Part shown: positions 1-7,845 of the stretch, piece by piece
Layout: the number at the start of each line of letters is the position of its first letter
How positions within the stretch are numbered: the first letter of the stretch is position 1
DNA from: Thermoleophilia bacterium UBA6103
GTDB lineage: Bacteria; Actinomycetota; Thermoleophilia; UBA2241
DNA length: 27,154 bases
Direction of reading: 5' to 3'
NCBI GenBank assembly: GCA_002423545.1
Contig: DIWP01000031.1
Location: forward strand, 33,990-61,143
Made by a program: the position numbers and the translations under genes
Notes under the pieces: model-generated
The model's input: the letters and a program-made list of their open reading frames with translations, nothing else
The model's database searches: none
What the model was told of the DNA's origin: nothing

Positions 1-282
1 GCCGATGAGCCCACCGGCAACCTCGACTCGCGGGCCGGCGGCGAGGTGCTGGGGCTGCTGCGCCGCTCCGTCGACGACTTCGGTCAGACCGTCATCATGG
101 TCACCCACGACGCCGGCGCGGCGAGCATCGCCGACCGCGTCGTGTTCCTCAAGGACGGGCGCGTCGAGGTAGCGCGCGAGCACATGAGCCGCGACGACAT
201 CTACGAGACGATCAAGAGCCTCGAGTCCGGCACCTCGCCGGCGATGTCCGTGACGGCTGCCGGCGAAGGGAGCGTCCGATGA
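1..282 (+). CDS. ABC transporter ATP-binding protein, MacB/LolD-like (C-terminal part)
   Basis: The 5' end lies outside the window; 93 residues remain. The fragment opens directly on the Walker B and D-loop segment ADEPTGNLDS, followed by the H-loop VTHD near residue 37 and the usual closing strand with a KDGRV element. ADEPTGNLD is typical of the MacB/LolD/FtsE branch of ABC ATPases, which power FtsX-type permeases rather than classical importers. The TGA stop overlaps the ATG of the next gene (ATGA at 279-282), so ATPase and permease are translationally coupled and almost certainly form one transporter at the cytoplasmic membrane. The ATPase would hydrolyse ATP to drive conformational change in the permease. 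Substrate unknown. Confidence 0.93.
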   Translation, partial: ADEPTGNLDSRAGGEVLGLLRRSVDDFGQTVIMVTHDAGAASIADRVVFLKDGRVEVAREHMSRDDIYETIKSLESGTSPAMSVTAAGEGSVR

Positions 283-2864
283 TGCGTCTGGCCTTCCGCA
301 GCCTGGCGAGCAAGCCGTTGCGCACCGCGCTGACCACGCTGGCGATTCTGCTCGGCGTGGCGATGATCACCGGCACCTACGTGCTGACCGACCAGATCGA
401 CAAGGGCTTCGCCGACATCTTCACGACCGCGTTCAAGGGCACGGCCGTGATCGTGGAGCCCACGTCCGAGTTCGGCGAGATGGAGAGCGCGCCGCGCAGC
501 TTCGACGCGGCCCTGCTCGACGAGGTCCGCGACGTTCCCGGCGTGCGCAAGGCGCAGGGGAGCTACGAGACGATGGGCGCCGCGATCGTCGACGGCGAGG
601 CCGTCAAGACCGGCGGCGCCCCCACGCTGCTCACAAGCGTCACCGACACGCCGTTCTCGCAGGCCACGGTGGTCGCCGGGCGCGGCCCCGAGGCCCGCAA
701 CGAGGTCGTCATCATCCAGAGCTTCGCCGATGAGTCCGGGCTGAGGGTCGGCGACCGCTTCGCCGTCGCCGCCCCGGCCGGCATGCAGCAGGTGACGGTC
801 GCCGGCATCTTCGAGTGGGGCAACGAGGGCTCGATGGGCGGCACCATCGTCGTCGCCGGTCGCCTGCAGGACGTGCAGGCGTGGGCCGGCGAGCCCGGCG
901 CCCTGACGGCCATCAGCGTCGCCTCGGCGACCGGCGTGGAGCCGGAAGCGCTGGCCGGGCGTCTCGACACTGCGCTGCCGGCCTCGGTGACCGTCAAGAC
1001 CGGCGAGCAGGCGGCCGCCGACGCCACCGCCGAGACCGCCGACGCCATCGGCAGCTTCCTGACGCCGGTGCTGCTGGCGTTCGCCGGCGTCTCGGTCTTC
1101 GTCGGCGCGTTCATCATCTTCAACGCCTTCAGCATCACCGTGGCCCAGCGGCGGCGCGAGTTCGCCATGCTGCGCGCCGTCGGCGCCAGCCCGCGTCAGG
1201 TGCTCTCGTCGGTCGTCGTCGAGGCGCTGGCGCTGGGCATCGTGGCCTCGGCGCTCGGCATCGCCGCCGGCCTCGGCGTCGCGGTGGGTATCAACGAGCT
1301 CTTCCAGGCGCTCGGCGCCGACATCCCCGTGTCCGGCCTCATCCTGGCTCCTCGCACTGTGCTGATCGCGGTCGCCGTCGGTCTCGGCGTCACGCTGCTC
1401 TCCGCGCTGGTCCCGGCCGTGCGCGCCACCCGCGTGCCGCCGGTGGCCGCCATGCAGGAGGGCCTGGCGCTGCCGTCGACCCGCTTCAGCCGCTTCAGTA
1501 CGGCCGCCGCGGCTCTCGTCACGGCCGCCGGCGGCGCCTCTCTGGCCTGGGGCATCGTCAGCGACGGCTCGGCGACCGGCCGCCTGCTCTACATGGGCGT
1601 CGGGGCGCTGCTGCTCTTCCTGGCCGTCGCCATGCTGGCCAAGTACATCGTGCGGCCGGTCAGCCGCGTCATCGGCTGGCCGCTGGAGCGGGTCGCCCCG
1701 GTGGTCGGCCGGCTGGCGCGCGAGAACGCCGGCCGCAACCCCTCGCGCACCGCGGCGACCGCGGCGGCGCTCATGATCGGCCTCGCCATGGTCGTCTTCG
1801 TGGCCGTCTTCGCCGAGGCCCTCAAGGGCTCGTTCAGCGGCGCCATCAGCGACTCGACCCGCGCCGATCTGGTCGCGCAGGATCGCGGCTCGTTCCTCAC
1901 CGTGCCGCAGGCGGCCGTCCGCGAGCTGGCGGCGCTCGACGGCGTCGCGGCGGCCTCCGGCTCGGCCATGGGCCGCGTGCAGATCGCCGGCGTCGGCGAG
2001 AGCGAAGTCTATGCCGTCGATCCGGCCACCTGGGCCGATGTCTGGGGCTTCAAGTGGGAAGACGGCGGCAGCGACGAGCTGCTGACCGGACTGACTGCCG
2101 CGGCGCCGGAGGGGGCGGGCGATGACCCGATCACCGGCGGCGTGCTGCTCGAGGCGCAGTCGGCGGCGGCGAAGAAGCACGACGCCGGCGACACGATCAC
2201 CGTCACCGCGCCGAGCGGCCGGACCGCCGAGCTCACCGTCCTCGGCTTCTATCGCGACAGCATGGCGTTCACCGGCATGATCACCGGTCTGGGCACCTTC
2301 GCGGCCCTCGACATCGACACCGCGGCCGGTCTCACGCTGGTGCGCACCGAAGACGGCGCCAGCCAGACGGCGACCCAGAAGACCGTACAGCGGGCGCTGG
2401 CCGATTTCCCGACACAGGACGTCATGACCAAAGCCGAGTACCTCGACATGATCGGCAAGCAGGTCGACCAGATCCTGACCATGTTCTATGGCCTGCTGGC
2501 GATGAGCGTGATCATTTCGATCTTCGGCATAGTGAACACCCTGGTGCTGAGCGTGCACGAGCGTACGCGCGAGCTCGGGATGCTGCGTGCCATCGGCGCC
2601 ACGCGCAGTCAGCTGCGGCGCATGGTCCGCTACGAGAGCGTCATCACGACGGTCATCGGCGGGATCCTCGGTACGGCGGTGGGCGTGCTGTTCGCCTATC
2701 TGATCGTCACCCAGATGGGTGGCGACGGCCTGGTGTTCGGCGTGCCGTGGCTGCAGCTCGGGCTCTTCATGCTGCTGGCCGCCGCCATCGGTGTGCTGGC
2801 CGCCGTGCTGCCGGCCCGCCGCGCCGCCAACATCCGCATCCTGGAGGCGGTCCAGTACGAGTGA
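279..2864 (+). CDS. FtsX-family ABC transporter permease (two FtsX domains)
   Basis: An 861-residue membrane protein, the size usual for actinobacterial FtsX/MacB-type permeases with duplicated cores. The first membrane helix is at about residues 17-37, followed by a large extracytoplasmic domain (about 38-255). A first FtsX core starts near residue 259 and carries the signature RRREFAMLRAVGASPRQ. A middle group of helices lies at about 410-510, then a second extracytoplasmic domain, and a second FtsX core starts near residue 733 with RTRELGMLRAIGATRSQ. The ATG overlaps the upstream ATPase stop, so both are one transcription unit. The family exports lipids, lipoproteins or peptides, or transmits force to periplasmic enzymes; nothing here fixes the substrate. 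Two strong hairpins follow the stop. Confidence 0.93.
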   Translation: MMRLAFRSLASKPLRTALTTLAILLGVAMITGTYVLTDQIDKGFADIFTTAFKGTAVIVEPTSEFGEMESAPRSFDAALLDEVRDVPGVRKAQGSYETMGAAIVDGEAVKTGGAPTLLTSVTDTPFSQATVVAGRGPEARNEVVIIQSFADESGLRVGDRFAVAAPAGMQQVTVAGIFEWGNEGSMGGTIVVAGRLQDVQAWAGEPGALTAISVASATGVEPEALAGRLDTALPASVTVKTGEQAAADATAETADAIGSFLTPVLLAFAGVSVFVGAFIIFNAFSITVAQRRREFAMLRAVGASPRQVLSSVVVEALALGIVASALGIAAGLGVAVGINELFQALGADIPVSGLILAPRTVLIAVAVGLGVTLLSALVPAVRATRVPPVAAMQEGLALPSTRFSRFSTAAAALVTAAGGASLAWGIVSDGSATGRLLYMGVGALLLFLAVAMLAKYIVRPVSRVIGWPLERVAPVVGRLARENAGRNPSRTAATAAALMIGLAMVVFVAVFAEALKGSFSGAISDSTRADLVAQDRGSFLTVPQAAVRELAALDGVAAASGSAMGRVQIAGVGESEVYAVDPATWADVWGFKWEDGGSDELLTGLTAAAPEGAGDDPITGGVLLEAQSAAAKKHDAGDTITVTAPSGRTAELTVLGFYRDSMAFTGMITGLGTFAALDIDTAAGLTLVRTEDGASQTATQKTVQRALADFPTQDVMTKAEYLDMIGKQVDQILTMFYGLLAMSVIISIFGIVNTLVLSVHERTRELGMLRAIGATRSQLRRMVRYESVITTVIGGILGTAVGVLFAYLIVTQMGGDGLVFGVPWLQLGLFMLLAAAIGVLAAVLPARRAANIRILEAVQYE

Positions 2865-2886
2865 GCGTCTGAACCGACACCCCCCT

Positions 2887-2919
2887 GGCGCCGGCGCGTC
2901 TCCCTCGCGCGCCGGCGCC
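2887..2919. terminator. GC hairpin after the FtsX permease gene
   Basis: Perfect 12-bp inverted repeat: GGCGCCGGCGCG at 2887-2898 pairs with CGCGCCGGCGCC at 2908-2919 across a 9-nt loop. It begins 22 nt after the permease stop. There is no T-tract, so it may be an mRNA 3'-end stabiliser or a non-canonical terminator as seen in high-GC genomes. Confidence 0.55.
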
Positions 2920-2961
2920 TCACCTGCGGCGCGACTGCCCCCTCCGCGCCGGCAGGTCCCT

Positions 2962-2999
2962 CCCGGCGTCCGTGCGTGCCCCCGCGCGCGGACGCCGGG
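2962..2999. terminator. Bidirectional hairpin between convergent genes
   Basis: CCCGGCGTCCG at 2962-2972 pairs with CGGACGCCGGG at 2989-2999. The stem can extend inward by about five more pairs with two G-T wobbles, giving about 16 bp with a small C-rich loop. It lies between the plus-strand permease (stop 2864) and the minus-strand XRE/ImmA gene (stop at 3005), the expected place for a shared terminator. No T-tract. Confidence 0.6.
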
Positions 3000-3004
3000 C
3001 TCGT

Positions 3005-4822
3005 TCAGGGTGCGGGGCGGAGTCCGAAGGCGGCCAGATCCGTCTCGAGCCGGCCGGGATCCACACGCAGGCACGCGGCCGCGTGCTCGGGGCTCAGGCT
3101 GCCGTCGCGCAGGGCTGTGACGGCCCAGCGGCGCATCGCCGCCGGTACCCGCAGCACGGCCGGCTCCCCGTAGTGGCCGGGCGGCAGGCACTCGCCGGGC
3201 GTGAGGTGAGACAAGGTGTCGCGCAGGCCGCCGAGGAAGGCCTGCCGCGGGAGCAGCTCCCACTCCATCTTCTGCAGCTCCTGACGGAGCTGGGCGAGCT
3301 GCTTGCCGGAGAGGCGGCCGGCGGCACGTGAGCGGTAGAAGGCCGACCAGGCGCTGATACCGAAGGCGTTGCCGAGCTCGAGCAGGGTGTCGATGTCCGG
3401 ACGCGGATCGCCGCGCCGCTCCCACCAGCGCCGCGCGGCGCGCACCGGCAGCAGCAGCTCCTCGGCGAAGTCGTTGGCGGCCGCCTCGTGCGGGTTGTTG
3501 CGGCTCCAGATCACCTGGGCGTCGACGACGTCGCCGTGTCCCAGCACCAGGTGGGCGAACGCATGCGCCAGCGCGAAGCGCTGCAGGACGACCGGGCGCG
3601 CCGCGTTCACGAAGATGAACGGGACGTCCTCGAAGGTCAGCACGGCGCTCACCGGTCGCTCGCTGCTGGCCGAGCCTCGGCTCGACGGGGGGTGCCCGCC
3701 GGCCGGCCGCCGGGCCTGGTCGTCCCACACGCTGCCGCCGGCCACCCGGGCGACGACGACCTGGATGCCGAGTCCGTCTTCCAGCAGCGGCACCAGATCG
3801 GGGACGGGGCCGTCATCGGGATCGAGGTGCAGTTCGCTGCGCCAGAAGCGGGCGACGCGATCGTAGAGCACCTCGCCGCCCACCGGGCCGCGCTGGGTCG
3901 GCTGGATCGGATGCGTCAGGCGGGCGGTCGTGCCCTCGGCCGAGTGGCCGGTGCTCCATGCCGGCGGCGACTCCCGGACACCGGCCAGGCGGCGCAGCGC
4001 GAACCAGTCGCGCACCACGGCGGTGATCTCCGCCGGCGGCCGGCCGACTCGGGGGCGGGCCGGGCTCGGGAGCCGGCCGGCGCCGGCGTGCCTCAGGGGC
4101 CGGCCGTGGGGAGCGCGACCCGCGGACGGTCTGTCGTCGGGAGAGCGGGCCGCCGACGATTCGTCGTCGGCCATGAACGGCGCCCGCACCTGCCGCGACT
4201 CCTTATTCCAGGAGAGGCGCCGCTTGGCCGCCGGCGCTGCCGGCGAGCCATGCCGGGCCGGCGAGGCCGCCGCCGGCGTCGGCGGCAGGGCGGACATGGC
4301 CTCACCCTCGTCGAGCCACTCGCGGGACTCGTCGGTGTTCTCCTGCTCGCCGCCGGGTTCCGGCTCCAGACAGGACTGCAGGCAGGACTCCGGCGCAAAG
4401 GAGTCCGGCTCGTCGATGCTCGGCCGGGGGGCGGCGGCGGCGTGCCCGGGTCTGGCCGGACGGGTCGCCTCCTCACTCACGGCTCTACCGTCCGGCACCA
4501 TGCCACAGAGCTCGCCTTCATCGGGTGTGGCGGAAGGGGGCCGGTCACGACCCTCGACGGGTCGCGGCTCGAGCGCCCGGTCGTCGACACTCAGTGGGGC
4601 GGCATCCCAGCCGCTCGCAAGCAGGTCGTCGGCAGACACGTGGAAGGCGCCGGCGAAGCGCTGCAGCTCCTCGGCCGACACGCGACGACGTCCGGCCTCG
4701 ATCCGGCTCACGGCCGACTGGTCGAGTCCCACCCAGGTCGCCAGCTGCCGCTGACTCCAGCCCTGGCGTTCGCGGAGGTGTGCGATCGCCGCTCCGACGC
4801 CCTCGCGATGCTCATCGCGCAT
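3005..4822 (-). CDS. XRE-family regulator fused to a degenerate ImmA/IrrE-type peptidase domain
   Basis: 605 residues. An HTH-XRE domain spans about residues 10-65 (recognition-helix region SQRQLATWVGLDQSAVSRIEAG). A long Pro/Arg/Ala-rich, probably disordered linker covers about 70-290. A domain with the order of ImmA/IrrE (DUF955) proteins follows at about 330-470: a PFIFVN strand, the metallopeptidase helix, and the third-ligand segment E446-AAAN-DFAEELLLP. The zinc helix reads H420-A-F-A-H424, so the catalytic Glu of HEXXH is Ala while both His are kept. Active relatives cleave a partner XRE repressor, so this copy is probably a sensor or pseudo-protease, or cleaves very poorly. A helical C-terminal tail of about 100 residues has no assignment. 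The ATG is preceded by GGAGGGG. It is divergent from the ARPP-1-like operon and may regulate it. Typical family members are 250-400 residues, so this one is long. Confidence 0.82.
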   Translation of the reverse strand: MRDEHREGVGAAIAHLRERQGWSQRQLATWVGLDQSAVSRIEAGRRRVSAEELQRFAGAFHVSADDLLASGWDAAPLSVDDRALEPRPVEGRDRPPSATPDEGELCGMVPDGRAVSEEATRPARPGHAAAAPRPSIDEPDSFAPESCLQSCLEPEPGGEQENTDESREWLDEGEAMSALPPTPAAASPARHGSPAAPAAKRRLSWNKESRQVRAPFMADDESSAARSPDDRPSAGRAPHGRPLRHAGAGRLPSPARPRVGRPPAEITAVVRDWFALRRLAGVRESPPAWSTGHSAEGTTARLTHPIQPTQRGPVGGEVLYDRVARFWRSELHLDPDDGPVPDLVPLLEDGLGIQVVVARVAGGSVWDDQARRPAGGHPPSSRGSASSERPVSAVLTFEDVPFIFVNAARPVVLQRFALAHAFAHLVLGHGDVVDAQVIWSRNNPHEAAANDFAEELLLPVRAARRWWERRGDPRPDIDTLLELGNAFGISAWSAFYRSRAAGRLSGKQLAQLRQELQKMEWELLPRQAFLGGLRDTLSHLTPGECLPPGHYGEPAVLRVPAAMRRWAVTALRDGSLSPEHAAACLRVDPGRLETDLAAFGLRPAP

Positions 4823-5095
4823 CAGTTCCGTCCCCTCCCGTGGCTATCCTTGAGCGTAAGTGTACTCCGCCGACGCCGCGGTTTCCTGCATCAAGCGTGC
4901 GGATGCAATTTGACAGGTATGTTACTATCACATCACATACAGTGTCGGCAAGACATCCGGAGTATGTGAAGAGCACATTGCATGTCGGTGCGCGACGTCT
5001 CACGCAGAGCGAACGACAGGGACGACGAGGTCGGCGCCGACGGCGCGGTCGCTCGGCAAGGCGGCCAGAGACCGATCGAAGATGGAGGTGGGGAG
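4823..5095. promoter_or_regulatory. Divergent promoter/operator region between XRE/ImmA-like and ARPP-1-like genes
   Basis: This 273-nt gap holds the most AT-rich stretch nearby (about 4900-4980). On the plus strand a consensus TTGACA lies at 4910-4915; the best -10 at normal spacing (4933-4938, TCACAT) is weak. On the minus strand CCGACA and TAACAT are spaced by 18 nt and could serve the regulator gene. A perfect 8-bp inverted repeat, TCACATAC (4933-4940) and GTATGTGA (4962-4969), overlaps both and is a reasonable operator for the HTH-XRE protein. Promoter and operator roles are inferred. Confidence 0.45.
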
Positions 5096-6196
5096 ATGCA
5101 TCAGCAAGGACCCGAAAGGTCGCAAGCCGCACGCGGACGTCGCGATCCGCTGTACGGGTCGGAGCTCGTTCGTGACATGGTCCTCGGTGAGCGGCAGGTC
5201 GGCGGACCGCTGGCGGTGTTCCCGCTCGTGGCCGACGGCAACGGTGGTCGACACGGCCGCCCGAGCGCCGGGCATAGCGGCGGCCCCTACTACGTCACGT
5301 TGCGTCGGGCGCTGGACGATGGTAGCGCGCAGATCACCGAGGTCGACGAGGGCGGCTCGGTACAGGACTTGCGGGTGGTCAACAAGGGCGATGCACGGAT
5401 CCTGCTCCTGGACGGCGAGGAGCTGCGCGGGGCCAAGCAGAACCGCGTGCTGAGCACGACGATCCTGATCGAGAAGCGCACCAGTCTGGTCGTGCCGGTG
5501 AGCTGCATCGAGCAGGGTCGCTGGGCCTACGCATCGCGAGAGTTCTCCGTCAGCGACGACGTCGCCGATCGCAGGGTGCGGCACCGGATGCGCGCCAGCA
5601 CGCAGGCGGCGATGGTGGCCGGGGCTGCCATCTGCTCCGACCAGGGCGAGGTCTGGGAAGAGGTCAGGGCGCTGCACGGCAGACAGGGCACGTTCTCCCC
5701 ATCCGGGGCGATGAGCGACTCCTACGACCACAAGAGAAGCGACCTCAACGACGTGGTGGCGGCCTTTCCGCTGGTCGACGGGCAGCGGGGCGTGCTGGTG
5801 CTGCACGGCTCGCGGTTGATCGGCCTCGACTACGTGTCGCGGGCGCCGCAGTACGCCGAGCTGCACGAGAAGCTTCTGCGCAGCTACGCCTTCGAGGCCC
5901 TGGTGCGCGGCGGCGAGCCCGGCGACCGGCCGGTCGCCGAGGCGTTCCTGCAGCGCGTCGAGGGGCTCCTCGGGCACCGCTTCAAGAGCCCCGGACTGGG
6001 CTGGGACGTGCGCTTCGAGGGCAATGGCGTGCTGGGCTCGGCGCTGCTGTACCGCGGACGCGCCGTACACGCCGCGTTCTTCGATGTCGGTGGCGTGCTG
6101 GCAGAGGCAGACGCCGACGAGCAGCGGCCCGGCGGGCAGCCGAGCTGGCGGATCGCCGACGCCCGGCAGCGGGCCCGGCAGCGGCGGCGCTCCTGA
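5096..6196 (+). CDS. ARPP-1-like (DUF6569-type) domain protein
   Basis: 366 residues from the ATG at 5096, chosen because GGAGG at 5084-5088 sits 7 nt upstream; an in-frame start at 4982 would add 38 residues of unlikely sequence. No signal peptide or membrane helix is visible. The core resembles the ARPP-1 domain family, named for association with ADP-ribosylglycohydrolase and rhodanese-phosphatase genes. Features that match my recollection are a strand-rich segment ending in GDARILLLDGEEL, then RGAKQNR (residues 111-117), then VSCIEQGRW (C137, W143), then an Arg/Ser-rich segment before VVAAFPLV. The biochemical activity of this family is not established, to my knowledge. It is the first gene of a likely operon with the GATase1-like gene 115 nt downstream and is divergent from an XRE/ImmA-like regulator. 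The last 30 residues look disordered. Confidence 0.72.
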   Translation: MHQQGPERSQAARGRRDPLYGSELVRDMVLGERQVGGPLAVFPLVADGNGGRHGRPSAGHSGGPYYVTLRRALDDGSAQITEVDEGGSVQDLRVVNKGDARILLLDGEELRGAKQNRVLSTTILIEKRTSLVVPVSCIEQGRWAYASREFSVSDDVADRRVRHRMRASTQAAMVAGAAICSDQGEVWEEVRALHGRQGTFSPSGAMSDSYDHKRSDLNDVVAAFPLVDGQRGVLVLHGSRLIGLDYVSRAPQYAELHEKLLRSYAFEALVRGGEPGDRPVAEAFLQRVEGLLGHRFKSPGLGWDVRFEGNGVLGSALLYRGRAVHAAFFDVGGVLAEADADEQRPGGQPSWRIADARQRARQRRRS

Positions 6197-6259
6197 GACA
6201 GTGCCGGAAGGGCGCGGCGCCGCCCTGAGGGCGTCGCCGCGACGCGACCAGGCGATCGC

Positions 6260-6294
6260 GCGCCCGCCGGCGCCGCAGGCGGACCGGCGGGCGC
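6260..6294 (+). promoter_or_regulatory. Strong hairpin just upstream of the GATase1-like ribosome site
   Basis: GCGCCCGCCGG (6260-6270) pairs perfectly with CCGGCGGGCGC (6284-6294). The loop can add a CGCC/GGCG stem with a 2-nt bulge. Four A residues and the GGAGG of the downstream gene follow at once. With no T-tract it does not look like an intrinsic terminator on the plus strand; an mRNA-processing or translation-tuning element between two operon genes is more plausible. Confidence 0.5.
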
Positions 6295-6311
6295 AAAAGG
6301 AGGGAGAGGAC

Positions 6312-7187
6312 ATGGATCAGGACGGTACTCAGGACAGACGGAGGCGGGCGTACGAGGCGGCCGCCCACATCACGCGCGAGCAGCTGCGGCGCGACGCGCC
6401 GGAGCGGGCCCGCGCCCTCGAGACCGTGGAGCAGAGCGACGTGGTGGTCGTGACCGGCACCTACGACCGTGTCGAATCGGTGCTCGAGGCGCTGGAGGTG
6501 CCTCACACGGTCGTGACGCTCCCGGAGCTGGATCGGCTGCGGTTGCGGCCCGAGCAGCTGCTTATCGTCAACTGCCCGGGTCAGATCTCAGCACAGGCCG
6601 TCGGCCGGGTGCGGCGGTTCGTCGAGTCCGGCGGCAGCCTGTTCACCACCGACTGGGCGCTCAAGCACGTGATCGAGCCGGCGTTCCCCGGGATGCTGGC
6701 GTTCCGCCAGAAGCCGACCCGCGACGACGTGGTGCGCATCGAGGTCCGCGACCCCGACAACATCTACCTGCAGGGGGTGCTCGACGGGCAGGACGATCCG
6801 CAGTGGTGGCTCGAAGGCTCGTCGTACCCGATCACGGTGCTCGACGACGAGCGCGTGCAGGTGCTCATCACCAGCCGTGAGCTGGGCGAGAAGTACGGCG
6901 AGACGCCGGTGGCGGTGTGGTTCCGCTGGGGCGAGGGCGACGTCTTCCACATGATCAGCCACTACTACCTGCAACGCACCGAGCTGCGCACCGCCCGGCA
7001 CCAGGAGAAGGCCGGCGCCTACTTCGACGAGAAGTGCATGGCCATGCCGGTCGACAGGCGCGAGGAGTGGGCCGACCTCGACCTGGCCGATGTGGAATCG
7101 GCGAAGCCCTCGGCGGCCTTCATGGGCAACGTCATCATCGAGAAGAAGCGTCGGCAGCAGGAGCAGGAGCGCTCGACGCGCGGCTGA
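6312..7187 (+). CDS. Class I glutamine amidotransferase-like (flavodoxin-fold) protein
   Basis: 291 residues from the ATG at 6312, which follows an AAGGAGGGAGAGG site; the longer in-frame start at 6024 would run through the upstream gene. After an Arg-rich N-terminal helix (about 1-40) come a Rossmann-like strand VVVVTGTYD, a strand LLIVNCPG with C88, and a GGSLFTTDW segment (residues 107-115). This is the arrangement of GATase1-like, DUF4159- or ThuA-like domains. Later HMISHYY (H213, H217) and a C-terminal tail rich in charged residues follow. C88 sits about where a GATase nucleophile or ligand could be, but the classical Cys-His-Glu triad cannot be proven by eye. It is probably cytoplasmic. 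It is co-directional with and likely co-transcribed with the ARPP-1-like gene, so the two may share a pathway; it may correspond to the family called ARPP-2, which I could not confirm. Confidence 0.62.
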   Translation: MDQDGTQDRRRRAYEAAAHITREQLRRDAPERARALETVEQSDVVVVTGTYDRVESVLEALEVPHTVVTLPELDRLRLRPEQLLIVNCPGQISAQAVGRVRRFVESGGSLFTTDWALKHVIEPAFPGMLAFRQKPTRDDVVRIEVRDPDNIYLQGVLDGQDDPQWWLEGSSYPITVLDDERVQVLITSRELGEKYGETPVAVWFRWGEGDVFHMISHYYLQRTELRTARHQEKAGAYFDEKCMAMPVDRREEWADLDLADVESAKPSAAFMGNVIIEKKRRQQEQERSTRG

Positions 7188-7255
7188 CCCGCCGCGGCGG
7201 CAGATCGTATCCCGGCCGGTCGTTGGATCGTCCACTTCGAAGACGCAGCGTCCAC

Positions 7256-7285
7256 CTGTCAAAGGTCGCCATTTGCGCCTAGATT
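7256..7285 (+). promoter_or_regulatory. Candidate promoter of hicBA
   Basis: CTGTCA (7256-7261) and TAGATT (7280-7285) are spaced by 18 nt, each matching 4 of 6 consensus bases, and lie about 75 nt before the hicB start. The hicBA pair may therefore be transcribed separately from the GATase1-like gene, which ends at 7187. Weak evidence only. Confidence 0.3.
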
Positions 7286-7358
7286 CGGCTGGGAGGAGGC
7301 CGGCAGCATGCGGGACCCGGAGGTGAGCGTGGTACAGTGGCAGTCGGAGGTCAGGCGA

Positions 7359-7580
7359 ATGAAGCTGAAGCTGACAGCCGTCTACGAACGGGTCCCGGAA
7401 GGCTATATCGGCTACGTCCAGGAGCTTCCCGGAGCTGTCACGCAGGCGGCGACGCTCGATGAGGCGCGCGCATCGCTGGAGGAAGCCGTCGAGCTCGTCT
7501 TCGAGGCCAACCGTGCGCTGGCCGAGGAGGCTCTCGTGGACAGAGACGTCATTCGCGAGCCTCTCCGCATCTCGGCGTGA
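7359..7580 (+). CDS. hicB: HicB-like antitoxin
   Basis: 73 residues from the ATG at 7359, preceded by GGAGG at 7346-7350. The sequence shows the partial RNase H-like fold of HicB: a first strand (MKLKLTAVYERV), then GYIGYVQELPG, then a TLDEARASLEEAVEL helix, typical of type II HicB antitoxins that mask HicA. Many HicB proteins carry a C-terminal ribbon-helix-helix or XRE DNA-binding domain; this one stops soon after the core, so direct autoregulation is doubtful. Its TGA overlaps the GTG start of hicA (GTGA at 7577-7580), so the two are translationally coupled, in the antitoxin-first order. Confidence 0.88.
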   Translation: MKLKLTAVYERVPEGYIGYVQELPGAVTQAATLDEARASLEEAVELVFEANRALAEEALVDRDVIREPLRISA

Positions 7581-7762
7581 AGCGCAGAGACCTCCTCCGC
7601 CATCTCGAGGCAAGCGGCTGCGTTCTCCTGCGAGAGGGCGCCCGTCATTCCGTCTATGTCAATCGCGCTGCACGCAAGGCGGCGACCGTCCCGCGGCATC
7701 GCGAGATCAATGACTTCCTCGTCCGCAGGATCTGTAAGGACCTCGAGGTGCCGACGCCGTAG
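7577..7762 (+). CDS. hicA: HicA-like mRNA interferase toxin
   Basis: 61 residues from a GTG start that overlaps the hicB stop. The protein has the compact HicA double-stranded-RNA-binding-like fold: the KRRDLLRHLEASGCVLLREGARH segment, H24 in the GARHSVY motif (the usual catalytic His of HicA RNases), and a VPRHREI strand before a C-terminal helix. Length and motifs fit an intact toxin. HicA cleaves mRNA and is neutralised by HicB binding. The GTG start and coupling should keep toxin output below antitoxin output. Confidence 0.88.
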   Translation: MKRRDLLRHLEASGCVLLREGARHSVYVNRAARKAATVPRHREINDFLVRRICKDLEVPTP

Positions 7763-7845
7763 CGGCTGTGGAGATCGGCACCGGCCGCCCGGAGCGCGCC
7801 GCCTGTGCGGTCAGCGCCCGGTCCGCAGTCGGGCGGCCGGCGGCG

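Noticed and set aside
201..3728. A 1175-residue minus-strand frame across the FtsX permease and beyond
   Set aside because: It covers a gene with clear FtsX motifs and part of the ImmA-like gene in another frame; its composition is that of a high-GC shadow.
4812..5132. 106-residue minus-strand frame in the divergent promoter region
   Set aside because: It spans the only AT-rich regulatory patch, lacks a ribosome site and shows no domain.
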